A stretch of DNA of 64,000 bases from Lumbricus rubellus (Eukaryota; Annelida; Clitellata; Crassiclitellata; Lumbricidae): NCBI GenBank assembly GCA_945859605.1, contig OX243812.1, positions 50,560,283 through 50,624,282 on the forward strand, in the 5' to 3' direction. This document shows positions 51,910 through 63,313 of this stretch, in pieces. Below the pieces are notes generated by a model, which saw only the letters and a program-made list of their open reading frames with translations, searched no databases and had not been told where the DNA came from. The first letter of the stretch is position 1; each line of letters begins with the position of its first letter. Position numbers and translations under genes: made by a program.

Positions 51910-54153
51910 ATGGATTCTGCTGGAACACCACCCGCCTCGTATGGTGCCTCTACACCGGGACAGCCGGGAAGATACTCGGACATAATGCCAGAAATTAAAC
52001 GGAAAGAAATTGAGATACGACGTTATACGGGTAAGGATCCCATAGAAGAGTACCTCATCCAATTCGAGCTCACGGCTCGACATAACTTCTGGACGGACTA
52101 TGATATGGCTACCTCCCTCCTCTGCGCACTGAATGGGCCTGCAAGAGACGTTCTGGCAGAGATTGAGGATGTTACAGCCGTAACTTACCAAGACGTCAAA
52201 AGGGCCTTACTGGCAAGCTTCGGGCCTACGGAATTCCCCGCAGCTCACGAACAGGCGCTAAATCTGTTACGCCTTGGTCCCGGTCAAAACATCCGGGAGC
52301 TTTCCTATGAGGTTCTACGGCTCACCAGGAGAGCCTACAGCGATCTCAATGGTGCAGCACGACAGCAGATCATGATCAGCTTCCTCCTTAGAGCCATTCC
52401 AGACGGAGATGTCGTTTTCTACATCCGCGACAAGGAGCCGAAAACACTGGATGAGGCTTGCAGTTTGTACGAGCGTTTCATTTTGCTTTCCAGTACAAGC
52501 AGCCGTCGACATGTAGCAACACGCGCTGTCTACACTGAAGATCCTGAATGCCCATTACCGAAAACAACGAAGGATTTCATGGACCGGACGAATCGTCGTT
52601 TGGATGAGATAAGCCAAGCCTTGCAAGAACTCTCGACCACTCGTTCGTCAGCAACACCTGCAATGAATTGGGGAAGCGTTCCGAGGAGGCCATGCCCGAA
52701 ATGTGGATTGACTGGTCATTGGGGTCGTGACTGCCGACTCAACAGGACCAGGGAACCCGCTCAACGAATACGATGCATGGAGTGCAGTCAGTCGGATCAT
52801 CGTTGGCGCGACTGCCCTACTCTCCAGCCGTCGGGGAAACGCTATGGGATCAACGTCGACGCCGGACGATCGATCCGCAGCTCCGCACCCGGATCAATAG
52901 AGGAGCCCGCTCGTGCTCAGAGACGTGAGCCTTCGGTGTATGTACGTGCACGAATCGACGGGAAACAGAGAGACTGTCTGCTGGACACAGGGGCTCAGGC
53001 CTGCATCATCCCGTCGAACTGGGTGAATAGGTCATTGATTACTCGAACCTCAACCAGACTGCTCGCAGTTAACGGATCCGAAATAGAGGTTGAGGGTGAG
53101 CTTCGGCAATTCGTGGTCATCGACCAGCATCGTACTGCCGCTACTTTCGTTGTTAGTCCCAGTCTTAGCGAAGCGATCCTCGGCATAGACTGGCTTACGG
53201 ATAACAATGTGACCTGGGTCTTCGGAGAAAGAACAATCGTCATGTGTGGTCAACGTGTGACACTACGGTCAAAACCGGGAATGACAAAACACTGCCAGCC
53301 TATTACCGTACCAGCTGCACCAGAAAAAGGGTTGTTGATTGCCCGGACTTTCGTCGATCCCAGATCCTCGGAAAACAAGGTTCCAATGTGCAACCCAACT
53401 CGCCGACAAATGTTAATCTACGAGGAACATTGTTGTCGCTCAGCGGTCATTTTGCCGCTGAAGGTTTCTCCCCCGGTCGTGGGAGGATGTCGCAAAACTG
53501 CCTTTGCGACTACCGCTTCTTGTGGCGCCGCTCGGCGAATGCGACAGAAGTTCTGTCCGCCTACGTGGTCCAACTCCTGGACACCACTTTTATTGATGGC
53601 CGTCGCCAGTCATATATACGTGGAAACACTGGATCGGGAGTTCGTCGCACGCCTCTTCAGCGTGCCTGCAGTGTTCGTCTTCCGACGTCTTCCTCTACGT
53701 CGGCTACGTCTGCGACTTCCGGTGTCTGCACGTCTTCGACTTCCGGTGTCTGCACGTTTTCGACTTCCGGTGGTGGCCGTTCGACTTCCGGTCGCTGTAC
53801 GTCTACGAGTACCGGTGGCTATCTTCGACTTCCGGTCGCTGTACGTCTACGAGTTCCGGTGGCTATCTTCGACTTCCGGTCGCTGTACGTCTACGAGTGC
53901 CGGTGGCTATCTTCGACTTTCGGTCGCTGTACGGCTACGAGTTCCGGTGGCTATCTTCGACTTCCGGTCGCTGTACGTCTACGAGTGCCGGTGGCTATCT
54001 TCGACTTCCGGTCGATGTACGGCTACGAGACTTTTAAGAGACTTCGGCCACACTGGCGAAGCCGAGCCCACGTTAAATAAATACATTGAACAAGAGACAA
54101 GTTTGTGTCACACCGCTAATCTTCTATTGCACAACGACACCAGCACTTCTTAG
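51910..54153 (+). CDS. Gag-protease protein, array copy 3, reading into LTR 4 and flank
   Basis: Gag and protease as in copies 1 and 2. LTR 4 has two fewer 44-bp units and an 11-bp insertion (CTTTTAAGAGA, near 54031). The frame therefore misses the usual TAA and ends in host flanking DNA at 54153, giving 747 residues by coincidence. Confidence 0.85.
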   Translation: MDSAGTPPASYGASTPGQPGRYSDIMPEIKRKEIEIRRYTGKDPIEEYLIQFELTARHNFWTDYDMATSLLCALNGPARDVLAEIEDVTAVTYQDVKRALLASFGPTEFPAAHEQALNLLRLGPGQNIRELSYEVLRLTRRAYSDLNGAARQQIMISFLLRAIPDGDVVFYIRDKEPKTLDEACSLYERFILLSSTSSRRHVATRAVYTEDPECPLPKTTKDFMDRTNRRLDEISQALQELSTTRSSATPAMNWGSVPRRPCPKCGLTGHWGRDCRLNRTREPAQRIRCMECSQSDHRWRDCPTLQPSGKRYGINVDAGRSIRSSAPGSIEEPARAQRREPSVYVRARIDGKQRDCLLDTGAQACIIPSNWVNRSLITRTSTRLLAVNGSEIEVEGELRQFVVIDQHRTAATFVVSPSLSEAILGIDWLTDNNVTWVFGERTIVMCGQRVTLRSKPGMTKHCQPITVPAAPEKGLLIARTFVDPRSSENKVPMCNPTRRQMLIYEEHCCRSAVILPLKVSPPVVGGCRKTAFATTASCGAARRMRQKFCPPTWSNSWTPLLLMAVASHIYVETLDREFVARLFSVPAVFVFRRLPLRRLRLRLPVSARLRLPVSARFRLPVVAVRLPVAVRLRVPVAIFDFRSLYVYEFRWLSSTSGRCTSTSAGGYLRLSVAVRLRVPVAIFDFRSLYVYECRWLSSTSGRCTATRLLRDFGHTGEAEPTLNKYIEQETSLCHTANLLLHNDTSTS
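53488..54110 (+). repeat. LTR 4 of the array
   Basis: 623 bp with five minisatellite units, some carrying private changes, and an 11-bp insertion. It shares ACTTTTATTG with LTR 1. Followed by CACC, the target duplication. Confidence 0.94.
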
Positions 54154-54850
54154 AAATAGCTGTAGACACTAATCTCTCTGGGCTCTGGCTTAAAAGCAGT
54201 TGTGCCATCGGAGACAGACGATGATGGAAATCTTATTCACATTTTGTCAGTTTCCTCTTTCGGGCTACCCACGGTTGCTTTAGTGAGTCATCATTTAGAC
54301 ATCGGCGTTTGAGAATTGTTTACTAATTGCAATTAGGCTTTCCCTGAATTCAGTCCGTCCCTCTGTATTCCGCATGCCATCATTCATTTAGGCCTATCAT
54401 TCATTTATCCATTCCTTCATTTACTTATTCGAATATTTATGTAGCACATCTAGACTACAAAGAAACTACTCAGATGTGCTCCAACTCCAGCCAAGAAGAA
54501 CAGTTTTCAATTGCTTATAGAATGTGATCACAATTTCCACAATTTGACCTAAAGAACAGTTTATGACCCATATAAAAGCTCGTGTATGCTCAATGCTCAC
54601 GGAATGATGGCAGCCCAGGTGTGGACATTTTCAGCAATTAATTAAGGAGGCTGATAAGACTGAGAATTGACAGATAAGAGGAATGCTGAAGGCTTCACAA
54701 TGGATCTATAAACTCCAAATAACTTTATTGCTGCTACGCTCTGACTGCATAATTGAAAAACCCAACGCCTACGTCATGATTTTACGTTCTCGTGGTAACG
54801 TTTCCTTAAACGACGACGTCATCCTGTTTTTTGTTTGTCTTACCTGGGAC
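54115..54850. other. Intergenic DNA with a SINE-like fragment
   Basis: No gene seen. 54395-54560 has CATT-type units, then ATTTATGTAGCACATCTAG and CTACTCAGATGTGCTCC, resembling the repeat at 37478-37700. Confidence 0.45.
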
Positions 54851-57042
54851 CAGGGCTGAAAGTGAGCCGGGTCTGTCCGGGTCTGAGACCCGGCATCGAT
54901 TTTGGAGACCTCCTGTTGCCGGGTCTCAGCCGGGTCGCAACGTGGCTCAGCCCCTTCAAAGCAAAAGGCTGAAAATGTCTAAAACGGCTTAGCCTACTTC
55001 GTAATAAGGAAACTAGACAATAACCAACTGGGCAACAAAATCAACTATATTATCATAGTGTAGATGCTTATGCCATTGACGGCACCAGGGGAGGGGTTAG
55101 GGGGGCTAAGCACCTAAATGTGACTCAGCCTCGTCCCAAAGCAAAAAGCAATGAATCTCCATGTATCGGCTTAAAAGTTAAATGTTATTATCTTATTGTC
55201 GGACCTCAACTGTGGCGGACGGTCATACATCGACTCACATGTGAGACATCAATTGCCACTGGGCTCGACTCCCGTACATCGACTCTCTCTGCGACTCAAC
55301 ACTAGCAATGCATGCATACAGTCCTGTTATTTATACTCTAATGGTACCGGCCGGTCTGAGGTCCGAACCGGTCTGGAAGAGGGAAGAGGACTGGAGGTTT
55401 CGAACTGGCGGGGGAAGGGGCTGAGATCCGGACCAGTCTGAGCCCGGGCTAGCGGGAGGATGGGGCTGCAGGTCCGAGGCGGCGGAGGGAAAGGGGCTGA
55501 GGTCTGCGCGGGGGTCAAGGGGACTGAGGTCCGGACCGGTGTGAGTCCGGGCTGGCGGAGGAAGGGGGCTGAGGTTTGGCCCGGTGTGAGTCCGAGCTGG
55601 CGGGAGAAGGGTGTTGAGCCCGGGTTGGCGGAAGAAGGGGATGAGATTCACAAGGACAGCAATTTTGAATTTCTCTACAATAGCGTGCCGATGCTTATGC
55701 TAATAGAATGTGCCGCAGACCGTGATGAGGTTATGTGCATCATGTCCGGCCCGCCGGCCTGCTGAGGGGCTACGCCGGTAGTTCTACACAACTATACATT
55801 GAGAAATGGGGTGTTCATTTAGCAACATCAGTCATGGGTGGAGACTTGGGGGCCAGAGGACGATCCACGAGACCCCGAAGTTTGTGATTGTGGACGGAGA
55901 TGCTGTTACCCCAATATTTCAAAAATATCTCGAAATTGTCATTGAAAGTTTATAGAGTGTTATCTACTGTTTATCCATCATGAACAATTTTGCTAGGACG
56001 ACAGCAAAACTGGTATACCCTTGCAGTGTGGAATTTGATAATTTATACAACATGGAGGAACATGATTGAACTCATAAACCATTTCTTTCAGCAATGAAAT
56101 AATTATGAGAAATTTGTTAAGACGATAGCTTAAAATGTTACCATTAAAGTGCTGATATCCAAAAATTTAAACAATGACCTATACAAGGGGACACTTTTGA
56201 AGTCATAATCCACGACTTTCAGCATTGAAATGATGAGCTAGGCTATTTAGTAAAAATGACAGCCCAAATGCTATTATTGCAATGTGGAAATTCAAAAAAA
56301 TTTCATGAAAATCGTTCATAACAGTTAGCAAACAAGAGCCTGAAACGTGCTCCTGTCGATGTCAACAGCGAAAAATGCGCTGGTTTCTGGGGCTCCGCCC
56401 CAGACCCCCTACAGTCGATACGAGCTTCCTGCACTCGGAACTCGCAGCTTCGCGTCTCCAGCGCATGCAGATCTACCGTACCGTCCTCAAGGAAAATGTT
56501 CTACTTGCGTCCCTGAGAGGAAGGGCTTGGGTTTCAGCCCCCAAAAACTGAAATCCTGGCGCCGCCACTGGTTGTACTCGTAAAACTCCCTATAATTTAT
56601 GACATGCCCCTATGATTTTTCTATATAGTATAGACCTACCCATATGACAGTATACTTATAAACTTGTTAGGCTATAACTTTTGTGGTTATAGTAAAGACT
56701 AAGCCCATTTCTTATACAATAAAATTTTGACATTCTTATACTGGTAGTTACTAGTTAGTCTGCGACTCTGCAAAACGACTTCTTATTTAAGTTTTCATGA
56801 TTTTATCGTTCATAAATATAGCTGGCAAAAAAATAGCCTAAAAAGGGCTCCAATTGAGGTCAACAGAGCTAAAAATGCGTTGCTGGCTGGGGCTCCGCCC
56901 CAGACCCCGCTGGGGGAGCTTACGACGCTCCCCCAGACCCCCTAGTCGGTATGGGCTTCGTGCCTTCGGCACTCGCAGCTTCGCGCCTTCGGCGCTTCAC
57001 AAAGTGAGACCCGGCAACTTTTCCAAAGCACTTTCAGCCCTG
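54851..57042. mobile_element. hAT-type element, 2192 bp
   Basis: Perfect 14-bp inverted ends CAGGGCTGAAAGTG / CACTTTCAGCCCTG. Perfect 8-bp duplication CCTGGGAC (54843-54850, 57043-57050). The subterminal GAGACCCGGCA occurs near both ends. A GGGGCTCCGCCCCAGACCCC box occurs twice (about 56387 and 56889) within a larger internal repeat. CATTGACGGCACCAGG (55074) and GGCGCCGCCACTG (ending 56571) may be the ends of a nested hAT copy, but no target duplication supports it. No transposase. Confidence 0.9.
55335..55645. repeat. G-rich tandem repeats, about 45 bp
   Basis: Imperfect units with GGGGCTGAGGTCCGGACCGG and TGAGTCCGGGCTGGCGGG inside the 54851 hAT element. Open frames here come from the repeat. 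Confidence 0.75.
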
Positions 57043-57050
57043 CCTGGGAC

Positions 57051-58080
57051 TAATATATCGAAGGTGCAACCAACGTTTCTCGTTTAGACAAAAAGAAGAA
57101 ATCAGAAGATCGTCTAAAATTTAAAATTTCCCAATAATTCGCTCTAAAAACTTCGAATGAGGACGAAATTTCAAGACGGCCGATGCTGAAATCTTTGAAC
57201 GAATACGAAATCTAAATAAAAAGGTCGACGTACGTTTGAAGCGACCACAGTCAGAAATCAGCAGAAAAGTAAGAATACGACGTGCTCTACAGAATGATGC
57301 AAACATCCAAGTAGGCCTAAGACATTTCGCTTTTTGCTTTGCATTAGGCTATCGTTATTTAGAAGGTGATCATTCGATCGTCGTTCCATATTAAGATCTT
57401 TGGTAGGCCTATAGCTCATTTAAAAATCTAAGTATTATAATAATAAATTAACTGTTATCGGCGAAGCTGCAGTATCGGGGACCGTATGTGTCGGCTAGGG
57501 TCAGGTCAGGCGTCGTGAGGGTCGGTTAGGATTAGGTTAAGCGTCGTGAGTAGGCCTAAGAGTTAGAGTTAGTGTTAATAAAAAAAAATTGTGGGTTTGC
57601 TGTATTTTTTAGGTATCGGTGAATGGTTGCCTGAAGCGAAAGATGGATTCGATTGTGATGGCTCTGTATTGTTGTTATTGTTGTTGTTGTGTGTTAGTAT
57701 AGTTTATGTGTAGTAGTACCTGCCGGGCCTCTGGCGTGGTGTAAAACCCCGTAAGCTCCTCGCAAAGGCAGGAGGGCCCCTGGCGCGGTTTAACTCCTCG
57801 GAGCAAGACCCGAAAGCCCAATATTATTTTCTTTTAAGTTTATTTCTGATTTTTATGTTGTATCGTCTTGTACCGGTATTTGGTATTGTTTGGTGAGCCG
57901 AGGGATAAGAAGGATGATTTAATGGGAGAAGAGACTGAGGTGGAATTGAGACCGATCATCCACCATTGAATCCGACATAAATTCTACACAAAAGAGCGAT
58001 CATTTGAAAGTCAAATTCTGCTAGGAGAATTTTCGGTAAGTTTCAATATAATTGCCAAAGTTGATTAGATCAAAAATAAA
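57051..58080. other. Intergenic DNA, no gene seen
   Basis: Mostly AT-rich. 57720-57820 holds two diverged copies of a GGGCCYCTGGCGYGGT phrase. A (TTG)n run lies near 57670. No convincing gene or element. Confidence 0.4.
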
Positions 58081-58102
58081 TCTATATTAATAAAGAGAAG
58101 AT

Positions 58103-58135
<33 letters not shown>

Positions 58136-59409
58136 GTGTGTGTTTGACCGGAATGCATTTCAACAGTTTTTGACCTTTTCACTCCAAACCTTCACTACAG
58201 TGTAGGTCTCGGCATGAGACGCAAAGTCGAGGGGTTGGCGATTCTCCACCACCATGGGGGTCAGGGTGAGGGGTGAAACCCCCCAAATTATTTTCACACA
58301 AACGCAGGTATTCTTTTCAAACTTTGTACCCAGACAGAGGACCATCAGAACCACACGGTAAAGAGGTTGGCTAATCTCTACCACCATGGGGGCCAGGGTG
58401 GGGGCAAAAACCCTACGTTTATTAAACACCTTTTTAAACGCTTGCATGGCCATTATATAAACGCAGCTGATGTGAGTGATGTTCCAATCCGCTTTGCTGT
58501 AAAGTCCTACTATAATTGGCCTACCGATGGAGGTCGGAGTTAGTGGGGTTGGGGTGGGGAGGGGTTTCGTGGGGGGATGGGGTGGAAATTTTTCCCCCAG
58601 AAAACCCTAATTTCACGGGTGGCGTACCGGTGGAGAGGTCAGAGTGTGGTGGGGTGTTGTCGGGTGGGTGAGTTTGGGGTGTGTTGGTGGAGGGTGTGGG
58701 GTGGGAGCTGGCTTGGGCTGGGGGTTCGGGTGGTGGGGTGGAGGGTAGGGGTGAGTGTAGGATGGGTGGAGGTGGTAGGTGGAGGGCGGAAGGGGTGGGA
58801 TGGGGCGGGTGAACGGGGTGGGGTGGGGTTCGGGGGTGGAGGTGGGAATGTGGTGAGAGTGTGGGGTGGAGGTGGGGTGGAGGAGTGAAGGTGGGGTGAA
58901 GGTGGGGTGTGGTGAGGGTGGGGGTGAGGTGAGGTGGAGGGGTGGAGGTGTGAAGCGGGGCGGGTGGAAGGGGTGGTGGGGTGGGGTGGGGGCTTTGGGG
59001 TGGAGGTGGGGGTGTAGTGAGGATGGGGTGGAGGTGGCGTGGAGGGGTGAAGCGGGCGCGGATGGAAAAGGGTGGGGTGTACGGGGCGGGGTGGAGGTGG
59101 GGTGGAGGTGTGGTGTGGGTGGGTGAAATGAGTGGCATGGGGCGGGTGAACGGGGTGTGGTGAGGGTGGGGGTGGGTGAGGTGGAGGAGTGGAGATGTGA
59201 AGCGGGGGCGGGTGGAGGGGTGGGTGTACGGGGTGGGGTGGGGGTTTTTGGGGTGGAGGTGAGGTGTGGAGAGGATGGGGTGGAGGGGTGAAGCGGGAAC
59301 GGATGGAAGAGGTGGTGTACGGGGTGGGGTGGAGGTGGGGTGTGGTTTGGTTGTGGCCTGAGCGGGTCTAATCCTAAATTTCCCGGGCAACGCCGGGTAC
59401 CCCAGCTAG
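58081..59409 (+). mobile_element. Non-autonomous Helitron, 1329 bp
   Basis: Begins TCTATATTAATAAA and ends CTAG, inserted between A (58080) and T (59410), with no target duplication. A GC hairpin CCCGG-GCAACG-CCGGG lies just before ACCCCAGCTAG. These are the canonical Helitron termini. A (CTGT)n run follows the 5' end, and two copies of a CACCACCATGGGGG phrase lie at 58246 and 58381. No Rep/helicase is present. The right two-thirds is a G-rich minisatellite. Confidence 0.9.
58541..59350 (+). repeat. G-rich minisatellite inside the Helitron
   Basis: About 800 bases of GGGGTGGAGGTG-like phrases with higher-order units marked by GTGAAGCGGG and TGTACGGGG. G is strongly biased to the + strand, with many runs of three or more G. 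The long Pro-rich open frames on the minus strand are a by-product. Confidence 0.9.
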
Positions 59410-59489
59410 TACGGAATAAATCTATTAAAATCCAAGACGGCTGACAAGGACTTTGAGACGGACTCATGCGAAAATATTTTGTTCTGTTT

Positions 59490-59720
59490 CTGTCTATGTC
59501 TATGTCTCTCCCTGCTCCCTCCGTCCCTCCCTACCTCCCTCCCTTCCTTCCTCCCTCCCTCCCTCCCTGTTTCTCTCTATCTGTCTTCCCTCCCTTCCTT
59601 TATCCCTCCCTCCTCCCTTTCTCTCTTCCTCCCTTCCTCCCTCCCCTATATCTGTCTGTCTCTGTCTCAGTCTCTCTCTGTCTCTCTCTCTCTGTCTTCA
59701 CTGTTTCCCTCTGTCTCTTT
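59490..59720. repeat. (TCCC)n / (TCTG)n microsatellite
   Basis: Pyrimidine-only tract of CCCTCCCTCCTT and CTGTCTCTCTCT types. Confidence 0.9.
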
Positions 59721-60198
59721 TCGGTGCTGTTCGGTAGAGGAGTGAGGGAGAGAGGGAGAGGGATTGGGAGAGATAAGAGGATATTAATCCATCTGCTATC
59801 TGCTTTTGCCACACCGCAGATGTTTTGCGCGTCACACAGGTTAGTTTTCAACAATTAGAGGAATGCGTCAATCAAATAACAACTTTTCAATTGTTTACAG
59901 TGTTCTTCAACGATAATATTATCATGAAGATGATGAAAATCGGAATAGTCCCTTCCAGCAACATGACATCATGAATTGCTCGTTGAGGTCGACTTCATCT
60001 TCTAAGCATCAGCATTATTATAATAACATTGGAACATTTGTTTCAGCCAAACTATGGACACTTTTAGTCGAGCTGTTCAGTCTTAAAAATAATATGCGGT
60101 CTAACGTGTAAACGAAAATAAATAAAATGATATTCTTGAAATCGGCGACCTCTGATATTGCTTCAGAAATGGATATGGATTTCTTAACCAGTAGGCCT
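59721..60198. other. Intergenic DNA, nothing recognised
   Basis: No coding or repeat signal of note. Confidence 0.4.
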
Positions 60199-60390
60199 AT
60201 GCATGCATGCATGTATGTATGTATGTATGCATGTATGTATGTATGTATGTATGTATGTATGTATGTATGTATGTATGTATGTATGTATGTATGTATGTAT
60301 GTATGTGTGTGTATGTATGTATGTATGTATGTATGTATGTTATGTATGTATGTTATGTTATGTATGTATGCATGCATGTATATATATAAT
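60199..60390. repeat. (ATGT)n microsatellite
   Basis: About 45 tetranucleotide units with ATGC variants at both edges. Confidence 0.95.
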
Positions 60391-61130
60391 TTATGTATGC
60401 TATGTATACATCCATGGTTAGAGCAACCGGTTGCATTCATATAGATCCGCATAACATACGTCCGACTGTCGCATGGTTGCAATGTAAGCTTACTTCACGA
60501 ATAGACCCGAGAAACGACGATGTAGTTGGTGCACACATGTGTCAAGTCGGTCAGCAATTAATCCCATCCGTGAATGCGGATTCAATTCCAGTGCCACTGA
60601 ATCTGTCGTCCGTCTCCCTTTCCCTTCCTCCTTCTCCTTTTCTCCACCCCTTTTCCCCGTTATTTGTGGCATCGTCCAGTCATCGCTTTCCACAACCGAT
60701 GAAGTGAATCGGGAAAAGGGGGCTGGGGCGGCAACTGCTGCTTCCTGGAAGGGTCACTTCAAGGTTGTTTGTTCTCGGACTCGATGAGAGACACAGCTGC
60801 TGTCTACCATGGTCCATGTCTTCAGGATGCAGACTCCAGAAACGACTTCCATGTTCTTCGTCCGTTTTTTTCACCGATTGTTGATCATCCCTGCCAATTG
60901 ATACCACGCTCTTATAGTCTTGTATTGCTAACCAAGATGGCACACACCAACTATTTCGCGTGTTTTGTATCTATAGAAAGCCACCGTATGGTCATTATTG
61001 ATGACAAATTATAATTATATATATTCTCACGATTAGTCTGTCCAATTAGATTTCTGTGCTTTCTTAAATCTTCCGCACATAATTATATAAAAAGTGCAGT
61101 TTTTGGGGGCCGAGAACCTGAGCGCCGTCT
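60391..61130. other. Intergenic DNA, nothing recognised
   Basis: Short open frames in several phases but no family recognised and no splice or homology support. Confidence 0.4.
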
Positions 61131-61131
61131 G

Positions 61132-61299
61132 ATGTTCGGTCAATGTTCGGTCAATGTTCGGTCAATGTTCGGTCAATGTTCGGTCAATGTTCGGTCAATG
61201 TTCGGTCAATGTTCGGTCAATGTTCGGTCAATGTTCGGTCAATGTTCGGTCAATGTTCGGTCTATGTTCGGTTTATGTTCGGTCAATGTTCGGTCTTGG
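61132..61299. repeat. 11-bp tandem repeat ATGTTCGGTCA
   Basis: About 15 units. Nearly all are identical; the last few vary (TCTATG, TTTATG). Confidence 0.95.
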
Positions 61300-61639
61300 A
61301 TGATCGTCGGATAATAAAATTCGCAATGCATCTGATGATGAATTGATCTGCGCATGTAATGTTGACGATGCATACGCGATGCATATCAACATAGATGCAT
61401 ACAAAATAATATGACGCAATTTTATACGGTAGACTTGTCGTCTCAAAATAACATTTCTCTCGCCTGCCTGCATTACCGCCTGCCTGTCTGCCTGCGTGCT
61501 TGCCTGTCGGTTTATCTGCATTTCTAGCTGTTTGCCCATCAAAGCAGGATCTGTGATTAAGAGCAGTGGCATATGCAAAAAATCGTAAAGAAGCCATATG
61601 TAATATCTGTATGTTATGTATGTGTATCTGTATCTGACT

Positions 61640-61975
61640 CTGTCTATCAGTCTATCTGTCTATCTGTCTGTTTGTCTGTCTGCCGCTGCCTACCTACCTA
61701 CCTACCTACCTACCTGCCTGCCTACCTACCTACCTATATATACCTACCTACCTACCTACCTACCTACCTACCTACCTACCTACCTACCTACCTACCTACC
61801 TACCTACCTACCTACCTACCTACCTACCTACCTACCTACCTACCTACCTACCTACCTACCTACCTACCTGCCTACCTATCTACCTACCTGCCTACCTATC
61901 TACCTACCTACCAACCTACTTACCTACCTACCTACCCACCTACCCACTCACCCACCCATCCATCCATCTATCTAC
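61640..61975. repeat. (CTAC)n microsatellite
   Basis: TCTG units, then a long CTAC tract with CTGC and CTAT variants, then CCACCCAT. It yields the PTYL-repeat open frames. Confidence 0.95.
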
Positions 61976-62938
61976 GTTTTCGCCCTACAATGTATACATT
62001 ACACTATATACCGTGCTTCTTTTATGATACTACAATATTTTTGGATTGCATCAGCTGTAACTGGAATTGTAATTGAGCATTTTTATAGCGCCACTTAGCT
62101 ATTCAGACGCGTCCCCGTTCCAAGTCGGTGTTGCCACAAACATTATAGGTGTATATATACAGTGCCATGTGTAGGCCCTACGTGACATTAAAATTACATT
62201 GCGTCAGAATAATTAGATATTCATGCGAATAGATTTCCATTTCATTAAGTCGTATTTTGCATTAATTCTTTCCATTGACGATCTCACATCTCATTAGCAG
62301 CGTGGGAGTGAATGATAGATATCATCACACGAAGAGCAATGAAGCTAAAGCGTCCATCGCAATGACTTATTGGACACGAATGGTCTGTATCCAGATCGCC
62401 GGTGCAATTCACGACCTCCATCTCGACTGTCGACCTCTGTCTTTGCATTGCATTTCGATGGAAACGAGGATGTGGGCTGCAACCGGTCGGCATTTTTTCG
62501 GCCAGGAATTCCGGTCACTTGTGCTGACCGAGGCCGGAAAATGCACAGTGGTTGCCGGGAATTGGAGGCGGATATTGGACGCTCTCCAGTCGTTGTCGTG
62601 GATTCGTAGGTGGAGTCTGGAGGATGCGTGGGAAGGGGGGAAGGGGATTCATGGATGCGTCCTTTAAAGAGATCCACTGCAATCGATCGTCTCTGATAAA
62701 AACAGGACACTTACAGCAACTGACAGCGTCAAAGTCATCTGTCAACGGTGGTCCGTCATCGGTTGGCTGTACGTGTTTGCGTGGGCACGGCAGATGGCCG
62801 GTGACTCTTCTTCTGGGCACGGCACTGGTGACTCTTATAGTTTACTGTCTGTTGCTTTGATGCTGCGCATGACCGGTACGATTGTCTATTTCTAAATGAC
62901 ATTCAAACTCATATAAGTTAGGGCGAGGGGCCACCGCA
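61976..62938. other. Intergenic DNA, nothing convincing
   Basis: A SINE-like phrase TTTTATAGCGCCACTTAGC lies at about 62080. The overlapping open frames at 62270-62860 on both strands match no family I know. Confidence 0.4.
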
Positions 62939-62990
62939 GTGGCGGATTTAGTACGGGCCCGGGGGGTCTGTTCGCCCCCCCCGTGACCCC
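62939..62990 (+). repeat. Solitary hAT-like terminus
   Basis: CAGTGGCGGATTTAGTACGG followed by G- and C-rich runs resembles hAT MITE ends (compare 28857-28987). No partner end or target duplication was found. Confidence 0.4.
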
Positions 62991-63234
62991 TTGGGCAAAA
63001 AATGGCGCCCCCTCGGACCGTACCGGTACTAAAATGTCCTTCGTGGAAAGTAAATTCTCATACCTTTGCCAGATTATTATTCTAATTTTTAATGACTTTA
63101 CGCAATCACACCCTGAATTTAACACTTATTAAAAAATTACTTATTTTTTTTATTTCTCTGGCGGCCATTACTTATTTTTACTTATTTCTATGGCCCTTTG
63201 TCGCTTTGCGTAGGCCTATGTGAAAAATTCAACT

Positions 63235-63240
63235 TGCCGT

Positions 63241-63313
<73 letters not shown>

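Larger units (their letters stand above)
46387..54110 (+). mobile_element. Tandem array of a gag-pro-only LTR retroelement: 4 LTRs, 3 internal regions
   Basis: LTRs lie at 46387-47086, 48710-49409, 51033-51864 and 53488-54110. Between them are three internal regions, each exactly 1623 bp (47087-48709, 49410-51032, 51865-53487). The 4-bp duplication CACC flanks the entire array once (46383-46386, 54111-54114). Each internal region has a primer site, a Gag-protease frame and a purine-rich GTGGGAGGA before the next LTR. No reverse transcriptase, RNase H or integrase is present in any unit. LTR lengths (700, 700, 832, 623) differ mainly in the number of 44-bp repeats. The single outer duplication argues for one insertion that later grew by LTR-LTR recombination, or for insertion of a multimeric copy; assembly error is a further possibility. 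Confidence 0.93.

Noticed and set aside
55074..56571. Possible nested hAT element inside the 54851 element
   Set aside because: The ends resemble each other, but the flanks (GCTTATGC and GTTGTACT) do not form a target duplication.
57712..57825. GC-rich patch with two diverged GGGCCYCTGGCG copies, considered as an RNA gene
   Set aside because: No cloverleaf, box motifs or consistent stem could be made.
58521..59467. Two Pro/Thr/His-rich minus-strand frames over 280 codons
   Set aside because: By-product of the G-rich Helitron minisatellite; no domain.
60018..60482. Repetitive Tyr/Ile/His and Met/Cys/Val frames
   Set aside because: Translation of the (ATGT)n microsatellite.
61132..61299. Regular 11-bp repeats considered as a CRISPR-like array
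   Set aside because: Head-to-tail tandem units without spacers in a eukaryotic genome; a simple satellite.
61573..62098. 167- and 160-codon PTYL-repeat frames
   Set aside because: Translation of the (CTAC)n microsatellite.
62275..62860. Overlapping frames of about 100-130 codons on both strands
   Set aside because: No recognisable family, no splice support, frames overlap on opposite strands.
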